From assembly GCF_014638915.1 (NCBI RefSeq), contig NZ_BMFQ01000003.1, forward strand, positions 778,138 through 842,137: DNA of 64,000 nt. The letters are read 5' to 3'. The stretch comes from Xanthomarina arctica. Its GTDB lineage: Bacteria > Bacteroidota > Bacteroidia > Flavobacteriales > Flavobacteriaceae. Below the pieces are notes generated by a model. It had not been told where the DNA came from. It saw nothing but the letters and a program-made list of their open reading frames with translations, and did not search any database. Below, one piece after another: positions 36,814-47,400 of this stretch (its first letter is position 1; each line of letters begins with the position of its first letter). Made by a program: the position numbers and the translations under genes.

Positions 36814-37824
36814 ATGTTTACAGGATTTAAATATAAAATGATTAAAAAGAAACTTTTAAAGAGAGATATAGAACTCATCCCTTTAGAAGAAATAGAACAA
36901 AAACACAAAGATCCTTCGCAAGAATTATTTAATGATTCCTCTTATTTTAACGGAATTTCGGATGATGGTTCTTACTTTTTTGTAAGACAAAGTTTTAGAA
37001 CCACCAGAGGAAATGAATTCTGGCTAGAAGTCTTTTTTCCAGATTTAGGCTTGTTACGTTTAAAGCAACATCCAGGCGAGGAAGGTGAAGGATTTCAATT
37101 AGGTGCCTTACGTTTTGACCCTGTAAAATTAGGAACTGAGTGGAACGTTTCCTTTCAAGGGGAAATGGATTTGGATGGCACTTCAAAAAAAGTCAAAATT
37201 GATTTACATTTTACGGCAGAAACACCAATTATAGATTTTCAGAATGCTATGATTGTAGATGCTACTGCAAAAGCAATTGCCAAAGCCAAATGGTCGAGAT
37301 CGTTTTTTGAAAAACTAAAAGATTCTAAAAAGCAACATTTTGAACAAGGTGGCCGTATAAAAGGAACGATAGAAATTGAGGGAGATTCAAGACCAGTCGA
37401 TTTCTCTTCTATGCGTGACCATAGTTGGGGAATTCGTAAATGGGGTGGATGGAAACGTCATGTTTGGATGTGTGGCATGATGGAAAATAAACAGTGCTTT
37501 AACGTTGCCATGGTTCAATATGATTATATGGGACAATTATCTGCTGGCTTCGTCACAGAGGGAGAACAAATCCATTATTTAAGAGAATTTCCAACCATTG
37601 AAGAGTTTGCTAGTAATCCGCTATTTCCCGATACCTTAGACCTTAAATTTAAATATTCCGATGGAAAAGAATATCATTTAATATGCGATCGCAAAGCATT
37701 TGTCCCTTATAATATGGACGACGAATATCATATTAATGAAGGTGTTTCTTTTGGAACGCTAAATGGAATTCCAATAAAAATGGTTACAGAATTTGGATTC
37801 AACCCGTCTCACTATGATATATAA
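36814..37824 (+). CDS. CrtC/AttH-like lipocalin-fold protein of unknown function
   Basis: A 336-residue soluble protein. Its centre has the signature DHSWGIRKWGGWKRHVW (around 202-218), which is shared with hydroxyneurosporene-synthase-like and DUF7064/7065-type double-lipocalin proteins, and the N-terminal half has strand-rich segments (FRTTRGNEFWLEVFFPDLGLLRLKQH). The function is unknown; a lipophilic substrate is plausible from the fold. The stop codon overlaps the next gene by 11 bp, so the two are translationally coupled, and the phosphatase gene is 1 bp upstream. Confidence 0.7.
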   Translation: MFTGFKYKMIKKKLLKRDIELIPLEEIEQKHKDPSQELFNDSSYFNGISDDGSYFFVRQSFRTTRGNEFWLEVFFPDLGLLRLKQHPGEEGEGFQLGALRFDPVKLGTEWNVSFQGEMDLDGTSKKVKIDLHFTAETPIIDFQNAMIVDATAKAIAKAKWSRSFFEKLKDSKKQHFEQGGRIKGTIEIEGDSRPVDFSSMRDHSWGIRKWGGWKRHVWMCGMMENKQCFNVAMVQYDYMGQLSAGFVTEGEQIHYLREFPTIEEFASNPLFPDTLDLKFKYSDGKEYHLICDRKAFVPYNMDDEYHINEGVSFGTLNGIPIKMVTEFGFNPSHYDI

Positions 37825-40162
37825 ATTTAATGAAATAAAAGGCGATCTTCCTATTGGAGGAAAGGCTAAAGGTCTAGGTTTATTACATCAAAAAGGCTTT
37901 ACAATCCCTCAGTTTTTAGTGATTACACTTGAAGGTCGCGATTCTTTTTTCGAAAATCCTGAAGCTCATTATTCATGGATGTCGGAGGCAAATAAAGCGG
38001 TTCGATCTAGTGGTTTACGAGAAGATGGAGAAAATCAATCTTTCGCAGGTCAATTTGAATCTTATCTAAATCTAAAAAGTTCTACAGAAATCGTTCAAGC
38101 CGTAAAAGATTGTATTGCTTCTGGAGAAACTGATCGTGTTAAAACATATGATTCAGACCTTCAAAAAGAGAATCATGTGGCCGTTATTATTCAAGAAATG
38201 ATAGATGCCAAATATGCAGGTGTCGCGTTTTCTGCAGATCCCGTATCCGGAAGAAGAGATTTGTCCATTATCAATATTGTTGAAGGATTAGGAGATAAAT
38301 TAGTTGATGGAAAAGCAGAACCTGAACAGATTGAAATTAATAAGTACGCAAAGAAAGATTTTGATTTTAAATCAAAATTGGCTTCAAAAGCTATTCTTCA
38401 AGAGCTAAACGAGGGCTTAATTCAACTTAAAAATGAATTGGGGCATGAAGTCGATGTGGAATGGGCTGTAGACCAAAACGATAAACTGTATTGGTTGCAA
38501 GTTAGACCCATTACAACACTTTCAAACGTACATCCCAATGAGTTAGACTCCAAGCTAGCTAATGATGACGAGATTTTAACAAGAGCAAATATTGGCGAAA
38601 TGATGCCTGGCCATTTAACGCCGCTTTCATTATCTACCTTTGGAAAAGCAATTGAATATGGCATTCAAGACTTTTACATGCAATGTGGAGTTCAAAAGAA
38701 AATTATTGATGAACATCTAAACATCAAATACTTTTACAATCATGGTTTTATAAGTTTAACTGGGCTTTATGCCATTTCCGATTACATACTATTACCAAAG
38801 AATGAATACATAGAATACAGTATTCTAGGTAGAGAATTAGATAAGAAATCTCCAGGAAACCCGAAAGGTAAATTCACCCAAATTAGAAATCAGGTGAAGC
38901 AGTTTCGTTATTTTGGGAAAGCTAAAAAAAGATTAAAAAAATTACAGGAGATGTGTGAAGACATCCATCAACCTGAGAATTTGAATATTGAAGAATTGTA
39001 TGGTTGGGTTGATGGTCAATTACACAATCTAAACCTAGCTTATAGTTATCATTATTGTACCTCAGGGAAATCTGGAAGTCAATATTCTGCACTAATAAGT
39101 GTGATTAGTGGTGGACCAAAACCAAGCCCAGAAAGCAATACTTATGCGTCTCATTTTTTAGGAAATATTGAAGGTATAGTTGGCGCAGATTCTATTCAGC
39201 AACTTAAAAATCTTGCAAAAGAGATTTCAATGGTTATTCCTAATATTGAAAATATAGATGATGCTACTTTACTAAACACAATACAAACGAACCAAGGAAC
39301 ACTTGGGGAAACTTATAAGAAATTTATTCAAGAACATGGACACAGATGTGTTCGAGAAGCTGAAATGGCCGAAAAAGATTGGTCTCAGGAACCTATGAAA
39401 TTAATTCCTGTCTTAAGAAACATTGTAAAAACTGGCCAGTTTGAAACTCATATAAAAGCATTTGATATGGAAGACGCCTTATCAAAACTTCCTAAGATGA
39501 AAAGCGTCAATAAGCTTATTATTAAAAAATTAGCAAATACAACAAGAGAGGCTATTGCTATGCGAGAGATGAGTAAATCGTCTGCCATCAAATTTCAACA
39601 GAAATTAAAATTTGCTTATTTAGATTTAGCTGAAAAATTAAAAGAGAAAGGATTTATTACCGATGACGCAGATTTGTTCTACCTAACTCATAAAGAAATT
39701 GGGTTGCTTATAGATGAAAAGTTAGATCATGCTTCACGATTAATAACTGATCGTAAACGACTGAATCATGTTTACGCCAAAATGAATTTCAGTGAAGTTT
39801 ATTATGGTCATCCATATCCTGTAAACAGCCAATCTTCTGAAGGCACAAACCAAGGAACCGTTGTTAGTCAAGGACAGGTTACCGGTAAAATAAAAGTCGT
39901 ACGAAGTCTAGAAGAAGCCGATAAGCTTGAAAAAGGAGACATCATGGTTTGCCAATACACAGATATTGGATGGTCGCCTTATTTCGCTATTATTGGAGGC
40001 ATTATTACAGAAATTGGGTCTCCTTTAAGTCATGGCGCCGTGGTAGCCAGAGAATATGGCATTCCTGCCATTGTAAATATGCATGGAGCTATGGAGAAAT
40101 TCACAGATAATGAAACCGTAGAAATCAATACAGATTTGGAAGAATTTATTAAAAAGATTTAA
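37814..40162 (+). CDS. PEP-synthase-like / rifampin-phosphotransferase-like enzyme
   Basis: A 782-residue protein from the ATG at 37814, overlapping the previous gene. The frame stays open to an upstream ATG at 37793, but the later start gives the usual MIYKFNEIKGDLPIGGKAKGLG. The N-terminal ATP-grasp (PPDK_N) domain has VRSSGLREDGENQSFAGQFES, AKYAGVAFSADPVSGRRD and DVEWAVDQNDKLYWLQVRPI. The C-terminal swivelling histidine domain has EIGSPLSHGAVVAREYGIPAIVN, where the histidine is phosphorylated. The middle is helical. The architecture is that of rifampin phosphotransferases and PEP-synthase relatives; the coupled CrtC-like partner argues for another, perhaps lipophilic, acceptor. Confidence 0.85.
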   Translation: MIYKFNEIKGDLPIGGKAKGLGLLHQKGFTIPQFLVITLEGRDSFFENPEAHYSWMSEANKAVRSSGLREDGENQSFAGQFESYLNLKSSTEIVQAVKDCIASGETDRVKTYDSDLQKENHVAVIIQEMIDAKYAGVAFSADPVSGRRDLSIINIVEGLGDKLVDGKAEPEQIEINKYAKKDFDFKSKLASKAILQELNEGLIQLKNELGHEVDVEWAVDQNDKLYWLQVRPITTLSNVHPNELDSKLANDDEILTRANIGEMMPGHLTPLSLSTFGKAIEYGIQDFYMQCGVQKKIIDEHLNIKYFYNHGFISLTGLYAISDYILLPKNEYIEYSILGRELDKKSPGNPKGKFTQIRNQVKQFRYFGKAKKRLKKLQEMCEDIHQPENLNIEELYGWVDGQLHNLNLAYSYHYCTSGKSGSQYSALISVISGGPKPSPESNTYASHFLGNIEGIVGADSIQQLKNLAKEISMVIPNIENIDDATLLNTIQTNQGTLGETYKKFIQEHGHRCVREAEMAEKDWSQEPMKLIPVLRNIVKTGQFETHIKAFDMEDALSKLPKMKSVNKLIIKKLANTTREAIAMREMSKSSAIKFQQKLKFAYLDLAEKLKEKGFITDDADLFYLTHKEIGLLIDEKLDHASRLITDRKRLNHVYAKMNFSEVYYGHPYPVNSQSSEGTNQGTVVSQGQVTGKIKVVRSLEEADKLEKGDIMVCQYTDIGWSPYFAIIGGIITEIGSPLSHGAVVAREYGIPAIVNMHGAMEKFTDNETVEINTDLEEFIKKI

Positions 40163-40340
40163 ATTTTATTTTCCTAATTAACTTAGGTTAGGTGTTGAAA
40201 ACCAATAAACTAACTTGTAGCCACAATTATGTTTGCTCAATTTAATACGTTCATTAAATGAGCAAAAATCTCTATTATTTGGATTAACAGGATATCCAGT
40301 CCATTACTAACTTTACTACTTATAAAAACTAAGGAAAGTA

Positions 40341-42158
40341 ATGGATCATAAAATGGAAAAACTTAGCTTAGCTATAATTGGCTCTGGCGCAACCGCTCTT
40401 TATTCTCTTAAACATATTTTGGACCATTCAGATGTGTTAAAGCACCAATTCACCCATATTTCTATCTTTGAAAAAGGCGCTAAAATGGGTTATGGAATGC
40501 CATATAATCCAGTTACTACTGATAAATACAATTTATCCAATATTTCGTCGGAAGAAATCCCTATGTTATTTCAAACATTTGCCGATTGGCTTCGAAACCA
40601 AAATAAAGAAGACTTAAAAAAATGGCATATAACTAGTTTACCCATTCAAGATTCTGAAGTTTATAGTCGTATAGCCTTGGGCGAATATTTTCATGCACAA
40701 TTTCATGTATTAATAGATAAACTTAGAAAAATAGGTTTTCAGGTGGATACATTTGTTAATCAGGAGATAATTGATATCCGAGTAAAAAATAAAACAACTA
40801 TAGAACTTATTGGAAATAAAACTAAATTCAATGTTTCAAAAGTTGTAATAGCCACAGGACATCATTTACAAACTAAAGATAAGCCAGAATCTGGTTATTA
40901 TGAAACGCCATGGCCCATACATAAAATTATACCCAAAAAAAACCAATACTATAATTTCGAAATAGGGATTTTAGGAGCTTCTTTAAGTGCTTTTGATGTG
41001 GTTACTTCTTTAGCCCATAGACATGGAAAATTCACTAAAACTAACAATGGTTTAAAATTTCAACTTCACAAAAATTCCGAAAACTTTAGAATGACTTTAC
41101 ATGCCGCAGAAGGTTGGCTGCCACATTTACAATATGAACAAGTTGAGCCATTTCGTGAAATATACAGGCATGCTACTCGCGAGAAAATCCTTTCGCTTCG
41201 CAATGACAGTGGCTATTTAAGAATTGATACGTTTTTTAATAACATATGCAAACCAGCATTGCAAAAAGCTTTTAAGAAAGACAAGAATAACAAAATGGCA
41301 AAAATGCTATCCGAATCTCATTTGGACTTTAAAGAATTTATAAATATCATGGCCGAAAATCATGAATATATAAATTCGTTTCAAGGCATGAAAAAAGAAA
41401 TGATTCCAGCTAAAGACTCTGTTGAAAACAATAATCCGATTCATTGGATGGAAACTTTAGACGATTTAATGTACTGTTTAAATTTTCATGCTGAAATGAT
41501 GCCTGCAGAAGACCATTTATTTTTCAAAAAAGAGATAAAACCGTTTTTAATGAATGTTATTGCGGCATTACCCTTAAGTTCCGCAAAAATTCTTTTAGCA
41601 CTCTATGATGCGGAAGTCGTGGATTTAATTCCTGGAAAAGTTGAGATTCTTCAAGATTCAAATTCGAAAGAAATGACAAAAATTAAAATTTCTACAGCAG
41701 ATGAGACCAAACTAAAATCATACAATTTATTTATCAACTGTTCCGGCAGCGATCAGGTAGAAATTGAAAATTATCTATTTAAATCTTTGGTTACATCTGG
41801 AATGGTAAGGAAGGCACAAAGCAAATTTGCAACAGTAAAAAACATATCCCAAATAGACACCTCTGTAAACCTCAGTACTGTATTCTCTAATAATAATGAG
41901 CTGTTTTTAAACATTGGAGGCATAGACATTGATAGTGCCTATCATATTATTGGAACCAATGGCGAAACTACTTCTAGAATTCAAGATCTCTCATTTCCAC
42001 ATACTTTTGGTTGCAGGCCTTACTCCTATGGTTTACAAGCTTGTTATGCTACAAGTGCTATCGTTGTCGATTCGTGGTTAACATTGGAACCTAACACGAA
42101 TCAAGTTAAAACCATAAATGAAATTTCCAATATTTATGTGAAGGATGAAGATTTATAA
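40341..42158 (+). CDS. FAD/NAD(P)-binding protein (NAD_binding_9 type)
   Basis: A 605-residue flavoprotein. The Rossmann motif LAIIGSGATALYSLKHIL lies at 9-26 and SIFEKGAKMGYGMPYNP at about 42-58, a combination typical of the HpyO/YdhS-like group. VVIATGHHLQTKDKPESGYYETPWP (about 169-193) and GILGASLSAFDVVTSLAHRHG (about 208-228) follow. The C-terminal NCSGSDQVEIENYLFKSLVTSGMVR segment is also typical. The substrate is unknown. The start could be the ATG at 40341 or the one four codons later. No partner gene is evident. Confidence 0.82.
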   Translation: MDHKMEKLSLAIIGSGATALYSLKHILDHSDVLKHQFTHISIFEKGAKMGYGMPYNPVTTDKYNLSNISSEEIPMLFQTFADWLRNQNKEDLKKWHITSLPIQDSEVYSRIALGEYFHAQFHVLIDKLRKIGFQVDTFVNQEIIDIRVKNKTTIELIGNKTKFNVSKVVIATGHHLQTKDKPESGYYETPWPIHKIIPKKNQYYNFEIGILGASLSAFDVVTSLAHRHGKFTKTNNGLKFQLHKNSENFRMTLHAAEGWLPHLQYEQVEPFREIYRHATREKILSLRNDSGYLRIDTFFNNICKPALQKAFKKDKNNKMAKMLSESHLDFKEFINIMAENHEYINSFQGMKKEMIPAKDSVENNNPIHWMETLDDLMYCLNFHAEMMPAEDHLFFKKEIKPFLMNVIAALPLSSAKILLALYDAEVVDLIPGKVEILQDSNSKEMTKIKISTADETKLKSYNLFINCSGSDQVEIENYLFKSLVTSGMVRKAQSKFATVKNISQIDTSVNLSTVFSNNNELFLNIGGIDIDSAYHIIGTNGETTSRIQDLSFPHTFGCRPYSYGLQACYATSAIVVDSWLTLEPNTNQVKTINEISNIYVKDEDL

Positions 42159-42343
42159 GACGAGTTGGTAAACTCGAAATATTCATAAAAAAAACTTCGC
42201 TATCAATCTAACTAAGTTCTAAATAATAAACTTTTATTAATACAGCCATAAAAAAACCTAAATGCGTTAATTAAAAATACTGACCATCAGTAAATTAGAT
42301 TCAAATTTTGAAAACATCAATTAAATTCTAATATTTTAATTCC

Positions 42344-44476
42344 ATGGCCAACAAGAACACACCAGAGAATCAGAAAACCAAAGATCTTAAGCAATTTGAA
42401 AAAGATGCCACAGATAAGGTTATGACCACTAATCAAGGATTAAAAGTAAATGATACTAATAATTCTTTAAAGGCTGGAGAAAGAGGCTCTACCCTATTGG
42501 AAGACTTTTTACTTCGAGAAAAAATAACTCATTTTGATCATGAACGCATTCCAGAACGCATTGTTCATGCTAGGGGAAGTGGTGCGCATGGGTATTTTGA
42601 ATTATATGAAAGCATTGAAAAATATAGCAAAGCCGGCATTTTTACAGACATTAACAGAAAAACACCTGTATTCGTTAGATTTTCAACGGTTGCTGGCTCC
42701 AAAGGATCGCCAGATTTAGCGAGAGATGTTCGCGGTTTTGCAGTAAAATTTTATACGCAAGAAGGCACTTGGGATTTAGTTGGAAACAATATGCCTGTTT
42801 TTTTTATTCAAGATGCCATGAAGTTTCCAGATTTAGTACACGCTGTAAAACCAGAACCTAATAAGGAAATCCCACAAGCGGCCTCAGCCCACGACACTTT
42901 TTACGATTTTGTATCTCATACAACCGAAACCCTTCACAATCAGATTTGGGCCATGAGCGATCGCGCAATTCCACGTAGTTTACGTATGATGGAAGGATTC
43001 GGAATTCACACCTTCAGATTGATTAATGACAAAGGCGAATCTCATTTTGTAAAATTCCATTGGAAACCAAAATTAGGGGTACATTCTGTTACTTGGGACG
43101 AAGCTGTTAAAATAAATGGTGCAGATTCAGATTTTCACAGACGTGATTTATGGGATGCTATCGATGCCGGACACTATCCTGAATGGGAATTTGGAATACA
43201 AGTCGTTGCACAAGAGGACGAACACAAATTTGAATTTGATTTATTGGATCCTACCAAACTTATTCCAGAAGAAATCGTTCCTGTTCAGATAATTGGAAAA
43301 ATGACATTGAACAGAAATCCAGAAAACTTTTTTGCCGAAACAGAGCAGGTCGCTTTCCTTCCAGGGCATATAGTTCCTGGAATTGATTTCACCAATGATC
43401 CTTTACTACAAGGTCGTTTATTTTCTTATAGAGACACACAATTATCTAGATTAGGAAGTCCAAATTTTCATCAAATCCCTATTAACAGACCTGTTGGAGA
43501 AGTACATAACAACCAGAGAGATGGACACATGCAAATGGATATTCCTAAAGGACAGACGGCTTATTTCCCAAATTCTATAGGTGGCGGATGTCCTCATTTA
43601 GCGAAAATGGCTGAAGGCGCATTTCATTCATATGAAGAGCGTATTGATGCTAAAAAGATAAGAACAAGAAGTGAAAGCTTCAATGATCATTTTTCGCAAC
43701 CTGCCTTATTCTTTAGAAGTTTGGCCAAATGGGAAAAACAGCATGTTACCGATGCTTATATTTTTGAACTTGGCAAATGCAATCATAAACATATTAAGGA
43801 GCGTATGCTTTGGCTTATCGCACAAATTGACAGCACCTTAGCAGAAGATGTCGCTAAAGGGTTGGGATTAAAAATTCCGAAACAAATTGAGCAACCAATT
43901 AATCAAGCTATTGGTGCAGATGCTGATGTAAAAAAACATCAACCACCTGCAAAGAAAAATTACTTAGATAGCGATCCTGCCTTAAGTCAAGCCAATACCA
44001 AGTTTGATAGCATTCAAACCCGACAAATAGCAGTTTTAGTAGCTAATGGTTTTTCTATGAGCGATTATAAATCCAAGAAACAAGCCTTTGAAAAAGAAGG
44101 TGCCATGGTTAAACTAATTGCGCCTCATGGAGGCACCGTAATCTGCAACGAGAATATGGAGCACGAAATTGATGCGTCTATAATGACCACAGAAAGTGTT
44201 TTATTTGATGCCATTTATATTCCAGGAGGTAAAAAATCCATTCAAGAACTTTTAGGACAAGCTAAATTCAAGAAATTTATAAATGAAGCTTTCAAGCATT
44301 GTAAAACCATCGCGGCAGATCATGAAGGTGAAGAATTATTGGATAGCACTTTTGTTGCAGATTATAAAGATGATAAGGCTGTTTTAATAAATGAAAATCC
44401 TAAAGCGATTATAACATCTATTGCAAAACATAGAAATTGGGACAGAATAGAGATAGCTAATAAAGTTCCAGCTTAA
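42344..44476 (+). CDS. katE: Large-subunit catalase (HPII/KatE type)
   Basis: A 710-residue clade 2 catalase that disproportionates hydrogen peroxide. Distal heme residues are H75 in [15 protein letters not shown] and N148 in [10 protein letters not shown]. The proximal ligand is Y362 in [14 protein letters not shown]. The large-subunit C-terminal flavodoxin/DJ-1-like domain begins near 565 ([27 protein letters not shown]) and includes [14 protein letters not shown]. It is intact. It heads a stretch with several stress-type genes (DUF421, GntA-like, DUF892) but is separated from them by 140 bp and opposite orientation. Confidence 0.96.
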   Translation: MANKNTPENQKTKDLKQFEKDATDKVMTTNQGLKVNDTNNSLKAGERGSTLLEDFLLREKITHFDHERIPERIVHARGSGAHGYFELYESIEKYSKAGIFTDINRKTPVFVRFSTVAGSKGSPDLARDVRGFAVKFYTQEGTWDLVGNNMPVFFIQDAMKFPDLVHAVKPEPNKEIPQAASAHDTFYDFVSHTTETLHNQIWAMSDRAIPRSLRMMEGFGIHTFRLINDKGESHFVKFHWKPKLGVHSVTWDEAVKINGADSDFHRRDLWDAIDAGHYPEWEFGIQVVAQEDEHKFEFDLLDPTKLIPEEIVPVQIIGKMTLNRNPENFFAETEQVAFLPGHIVPGIDFTNDPLLQGRLFSYRDTQLSRLGSPNFHQIPINRPVGEVHNNQRDGHMQMDIPKGQTAYFPNSIGGGCPHLAKMAEGAFHSYEERIDAKKIRTRSESFNDHFSQPALFFRSLAKWEKQHVTDAYIFELGKCNHKHIKERMLWLIAQIDSTLAEDVAKGLGLKIPKQIEQPINQAIGADADVKKHQPPAKKNYLDSDPALSQANTKFDSIQTRQIAVLVANGFSMSDYKSKKQAFEKEGAMVKLIAPHGGTVICNENMEHEIDASIMTTESVLFDAIYIPGGKKSIQELLGQAKFKKFINEAFKHCKTIAADHEGEELLDSTFVADYKDDKAVLINENPKAIITSIAKHRNWDRIEIANKVPA

Positions 44477-44615
44477 CGAAGCTTTAGAATTTAAAAATAA
44501 TCTCTATAGCTATTCCATTTAAAAAGAAAAAAGTGAGAATCAAAAAACAATGCTACCGTAAAAAAATTCTTAAACAGTTCATTTTAAATTACGTCTTTTA
44601 TTGTTTTTTAGGATG

Positions 44616-45170
44616 TTAGATATTTACACCTTGTGTATCCACATCTTTAAACATTCGTGGTTCGACACTTTTTTCTTTATCATTATGAATTACTGATACA
44701 TCTCCCGTGCTTTCAAAAATCACAGCTTTAACCTCCGAAAATTTATGAACGTTGGCTTCTCTTAACTTTGCAATAAGATCATTCTCGCCAACATTACAAC
44801 GTTTCATTCTATCCTGCAATATTTTTCCATTCCACATTATTATTTGAGGTTTGTTCGTAAATATTTTTTTAAAAAAATCATTCTTGCGTACCAGCAGTGA
44901 AAATACAGTTTGTAAACTAATAATACTGATGAGCACAATTCCTCCCTTTAATAAAGAATAATCATTGTTCAAAATAATAGAGGCTAGTACCGAACCAACT
45001 GCAATGGTTGAAGCAAAATCAATACTTGACATTTTAGCAAACGTCCTGAGTCCAAATATTCTCGTGATTATAATTATTATAGAAAAAACTCCTAATACGG
45101 ATAATACCAACCAAATAGATTCTTGTAAAGTCATAATTAAATTATTAATTGTGTTACTAAATTTATTCAA
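44616..45170 (-). CDS. DUF421 (YetF-like) membrane protein
   Basis: A 184-residue protein with three N-terminal transmembrane helices (about 18-38, 50-68 and 72-90) and a C-terminal cytoplasmic DUF421 domain (about 90-165): VRKNDFFKKIFTNKPQIIMWNGKILQDRMKRCNVGENDLIAKLREANVHKFSEVKAVIFESTGDVSVI. The role is unknown; it is often found near stress genes. It converges with katE. Confidence 0.88.
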   Translation of the reverse strand: MNKFSNTINNLIMTLQESIWLVLSVLGVFSIIIIITRIFGLRTFAKMSSIDFASTIAVGSVLASIILNNDYSLLKGGIVLISIISLQTVFSLLVRKNDFFKKIFTNKPQIIMWNGKILQDRMKRCNVGENDLIAKLREANVHKFSEVKAVIFESTGDVSVIHNDKEKSVEPRMFKDVDTQGVNI

Positions 45171-45365
45171 AAAGCAAAAAAGTTCTTAATGCTTTTAAGT
45201 AAAATATGTGCTTATTTAGTTTTTAACTAATCGCAAATACCCGAGATTCACAAGACTTATATGAGATAAACTTAAAATCGATAGAGCAAAATGTAGTGGA
45301 CCATCTGTATTAATTTTGAATTTTTAGAACTCCCCATATTCTATAAATTATTAAAAAATTATACT

Positions 45366-46052
45366 ATGGAAACTATATTTTCAAAACAATCGGAGATAAA
45401 AAAATCAATTGAATTAGAATATAAAAATTTTATTTTAGAGAAAAAACATCCCTGCATCATGGCAAAAACGTTGTTTATGATGGAAGATTATCATTTAAAT
45501 ATTTATGAATCTTTAGAAAATGATATCGATTTAAAAAAACTTTTACATGACTTAGAAGTTTATATAAATCAATATGATTTCGACTCCAATAAATTCGAAT
45601 CCTTTATAGCCGTTTTTAAAAACAGTAATTATAATACAGAAATGGCGTTTGAAAAAGCCATGTGGAACGGGCTTCAGAAATTACATGAATTAGATGATTG
45701 CGAATGGGATTCAACAGTAAGTAAAAAACCAGATGATCCCAATTTCAGTTTTAGCTTAAAAGGCAAAGCCTTTTATATTGTTGGGCTTCATCCAAATAGT
45801 TCCAGATTGGCAAGACAAAGTCCGTATACAACCCTTGTGTTTAACATGCATTGGCAATTTGAGCGCTTGAGGGAAATGAAAACTTATAAAAGCATAAAGA
45901 AAAGAATTCGTAAACGCGATAAAAAACTTCAAGGACATATAAATCCTGTTTTAGAAGATTTTGGAAAAGATTCTGAAACAAAGCAGTATAGCGGCCGACA
46001 CGTAGAACAAAATTGGAAATGTCCTTTCCACTCAAAATCTGAAATGGTATGA
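45366..46052 (+). CDS. GntA/YqcI/YcgG family heme-dependent N-oxygenase-like protein
   Basis: A 228-residue protein of the YqcI/YcgG family, in which GntA is a heme enzyme that N-hydroxylates an arginine derivative in guanitoxin biosynthesis. Family landmarks are HPCIMAKTLF near 29, WNGLQKLHELDD, FYIVGLHPNSSRLARQSPYTTLVFNMHWQFERLREM (about 137-172) and the C-terminal PFHSK. The substrate here is unknown. The four-base overlap ATGA with the DUF1989 gene strongly suggests that the two products work together on the same nitrogen compound. Confidence 0.82.
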   Translation: METIFSKQSEIKKSIELEYKNFILEKKHPCIMAKTLFMMEDYHLNIYESLENDIDLKKLLHDLEVYINQYDFDSNKFESFIAVFKNSNYNTEMAFEKAMWNGLQKLHELDDCEWDSTVSKKPDDPNFSFSLKGKAFYIVGLHPNSSRLARQSPYTTLVFNMHWQFERLREMKTYKSIKKRIRKRDKKLQGHINPVLEDFGKDSETKQYSGRHVEQNWKCPFHSKSEMV

Positions 46053-46645
46053 AAGCAGTAAATTTAATAGAAAAACAATCTGGAAGAGCTTTTAAACTGA
46101 ATAAAGGTAATATTCTAACGGTTATTGATCCTGAAGGACAACAGGTAAGTGATATGGTTCTATTTAATATTAACGATCTAAACGAAAAACTCTCTTCAGG
46201 AAAATCTCTTGATTTTGAAGAATCTATATTATTAACTAAAGGGAATTTTTTGTGGAGCAATCGCTCAAACAAAATGGTTAAAATTATAGAAGACACCAAT
46301 GGCCGTAATGATTTTTTATTAGCTCCTTGTAGTAAAGAGACTTTTGAAATTATGTATAAATTCAAAGGCTATCATCCTAGTTGTCTTGAGAATTTACACA
46401 AAAACTTAAAACCGTTTGGTATTTTAATTGATGATATTCCTACGGCATTTAATATTTTTATGAATGTCCAGTTTGATGAAAATGGAAAAATCACTGTTCT
46501 GCCACCAACATCGAAAGCAGGAGACTATATTCAATTTGAGGCACAAATGGATTTGTTAGTGTGTTTAACATCTTGTTCTGCAGAAGATAGTAATGGTGGA
46601 TCCTTTAAGACTATTCAATACGTTGTTGAATCCAAACACTTATAA
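46049..46645 (+). CDS. DUF1989 / urea-carboxylase-associated family protein
   Basis: A 198-residue protein of the DUF1989 family: AFKLNKGNILTVIDPEGQQVSDMVLFN (about 14-40), then LLAPCSKETFEIMYKF, CLENLHKNLKPFGILIDDIPTAFNIFMNV and the ending KAGDYIQFEAQMDLLVCLTSCSAEDSNGG. Relatives accompany urea carboxylase and guanidine or arginine catabolism genes. The cysteines and the histidine-poor pattern suggest metal or substrate binding, but no reaction is proven. It is translationally coupled to the GntA-like gene (ATGA overlap). Together they suggest oxidation and processing of a guanidino compound (inference). Confidence 0.82.
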   Translation: MKAVNLIEKQSGRAFKLNKGNILTVIDPEGQQVSDMVLFNINDLNEKLSSGKSLDFEESILLTKGNFLWSNRSNKMVKIIEDTNGRNDFLLAPCSKETFEIMYKFKGYHPSCLENLHKNLKPFGILIDDIPTAFNIFMNVQFDENGKITVLPPTSKAGDYIQFEAQMDLLVCLTSCSAEDSNGGSFKTIQYVVESKHL

Positions 46646-46765
46646 ATAAGTATTATTTTTAAAACTATATTTTCTAAATGAATAGCGTTAATATTCATTT
46701 TTTTTAGAGTAATTGAATAGTAACTTATTCTGTAATTTTATTGTAATAATAAAAAATACAAAATT

Positions 46766-47248
46766 ATGAAAAACTTAAAAGAATTATTCGAACACCAGTT
46801 AAAAGATTTATATAGTGCAGAAAGTCAACTTGTTGATGCGCTACCAAAAATGGTAAAGAAAGCATCGGATTCAAAATTAAAGAAAGCTTTTGAAGATCAT
46901 TTAGAAGAAACAAAAAATCATAAATCAAGATTGGAAGACATCTGCAATACCCTTGACATTAAGCCAAACGGAGAAAAATGCAAGGCTATGGAAGGTCTTA
47001 TTAAAGAAGCCGAAGGCTTTATGAAGGAAGCTGAAGGCAATGACGTCATGGATGCTGGTTTAATAGCCGAAGCACAACGTGTAGAACATTATGAAATTTC
47101 TGGTTATGGAACAGCCGTTCGTTTCGCTAAAGAATTAGGTCATGATGATATTGCATCTAAATTACAAAAGACTTTGGATGAAGAATACAACGCGGATAAT
47201 AAACTGGATACTTTGGCTGAAGGAAGGTTGAATAAAAAAGCAAAATAA
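46766..47248 (+). CDS. DUF892 ferritin-like protein (YciE/YciF type)
   Basis: A 160-residue four-helix protein: LKELFEHQLKDLYSAESQLVDALPKMVKKA (4-33), then AFEDHLEETKNHKSRLEDIC, DVMDAGLIAEAQRVEHYEISGYGTAVRFAKELGHDD, with the E/H pairs of a diiron site. Such proteins are induced by osmotic, stationary-phase or oxidative stress. A tiny hydrophilic protein gene follows 17 bp downstream, as is frequent for this family. Confidence 0.9.
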   Translation: MKNLKELFEHQLKDLYSAESQLVDALPKMVKKASDSKLKKAFEDHLEETKNHKSRLEDICNTLDIKPNGEKCKAMEGLIKEAEGFMKEAEGNDVMDAGLIAEAQRVEHYEISGYGTAVRFAKELGHDDIASKLQKTLDEEYNADNKLDTLAEGRLNKKAK

Positions 47249-47265
47249 TTAAAAAAAATAGCATT

Positions 47266-47400
47266 ATGGCAACAGATAGAAAAAATCCAAAAACTGAGCA
47301 CGAGAAGAAACTTCATCAAAATGCAACGGATGAAAAAGGACCTCAGAAAAAAGACCATTACAATCAATATGGAAAACAAGGTGAAGATCGTAAAAAGTAA
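47266..47400 (+). CDS. Small hydrophilic stress-associated protein
   Basis: A 44-residue, highly charged, probably disordered protein beginning MATDRKNPKTEHEKK and ending GKQGEDRKK. It has no hydrophobic stretch, one histidine pair and many K/E/D/N/Q residues, like hydrophilins. It starts 17 bp after the DUF892 gene and ends 44 bp before a strong terminator, which supports its reality as the second gene of that unit. Confidence 0.6.
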   Translation: MATDRKNPKTEHEKKLHQNATDEKGPQKKDHYNQYGKQGEDRKK

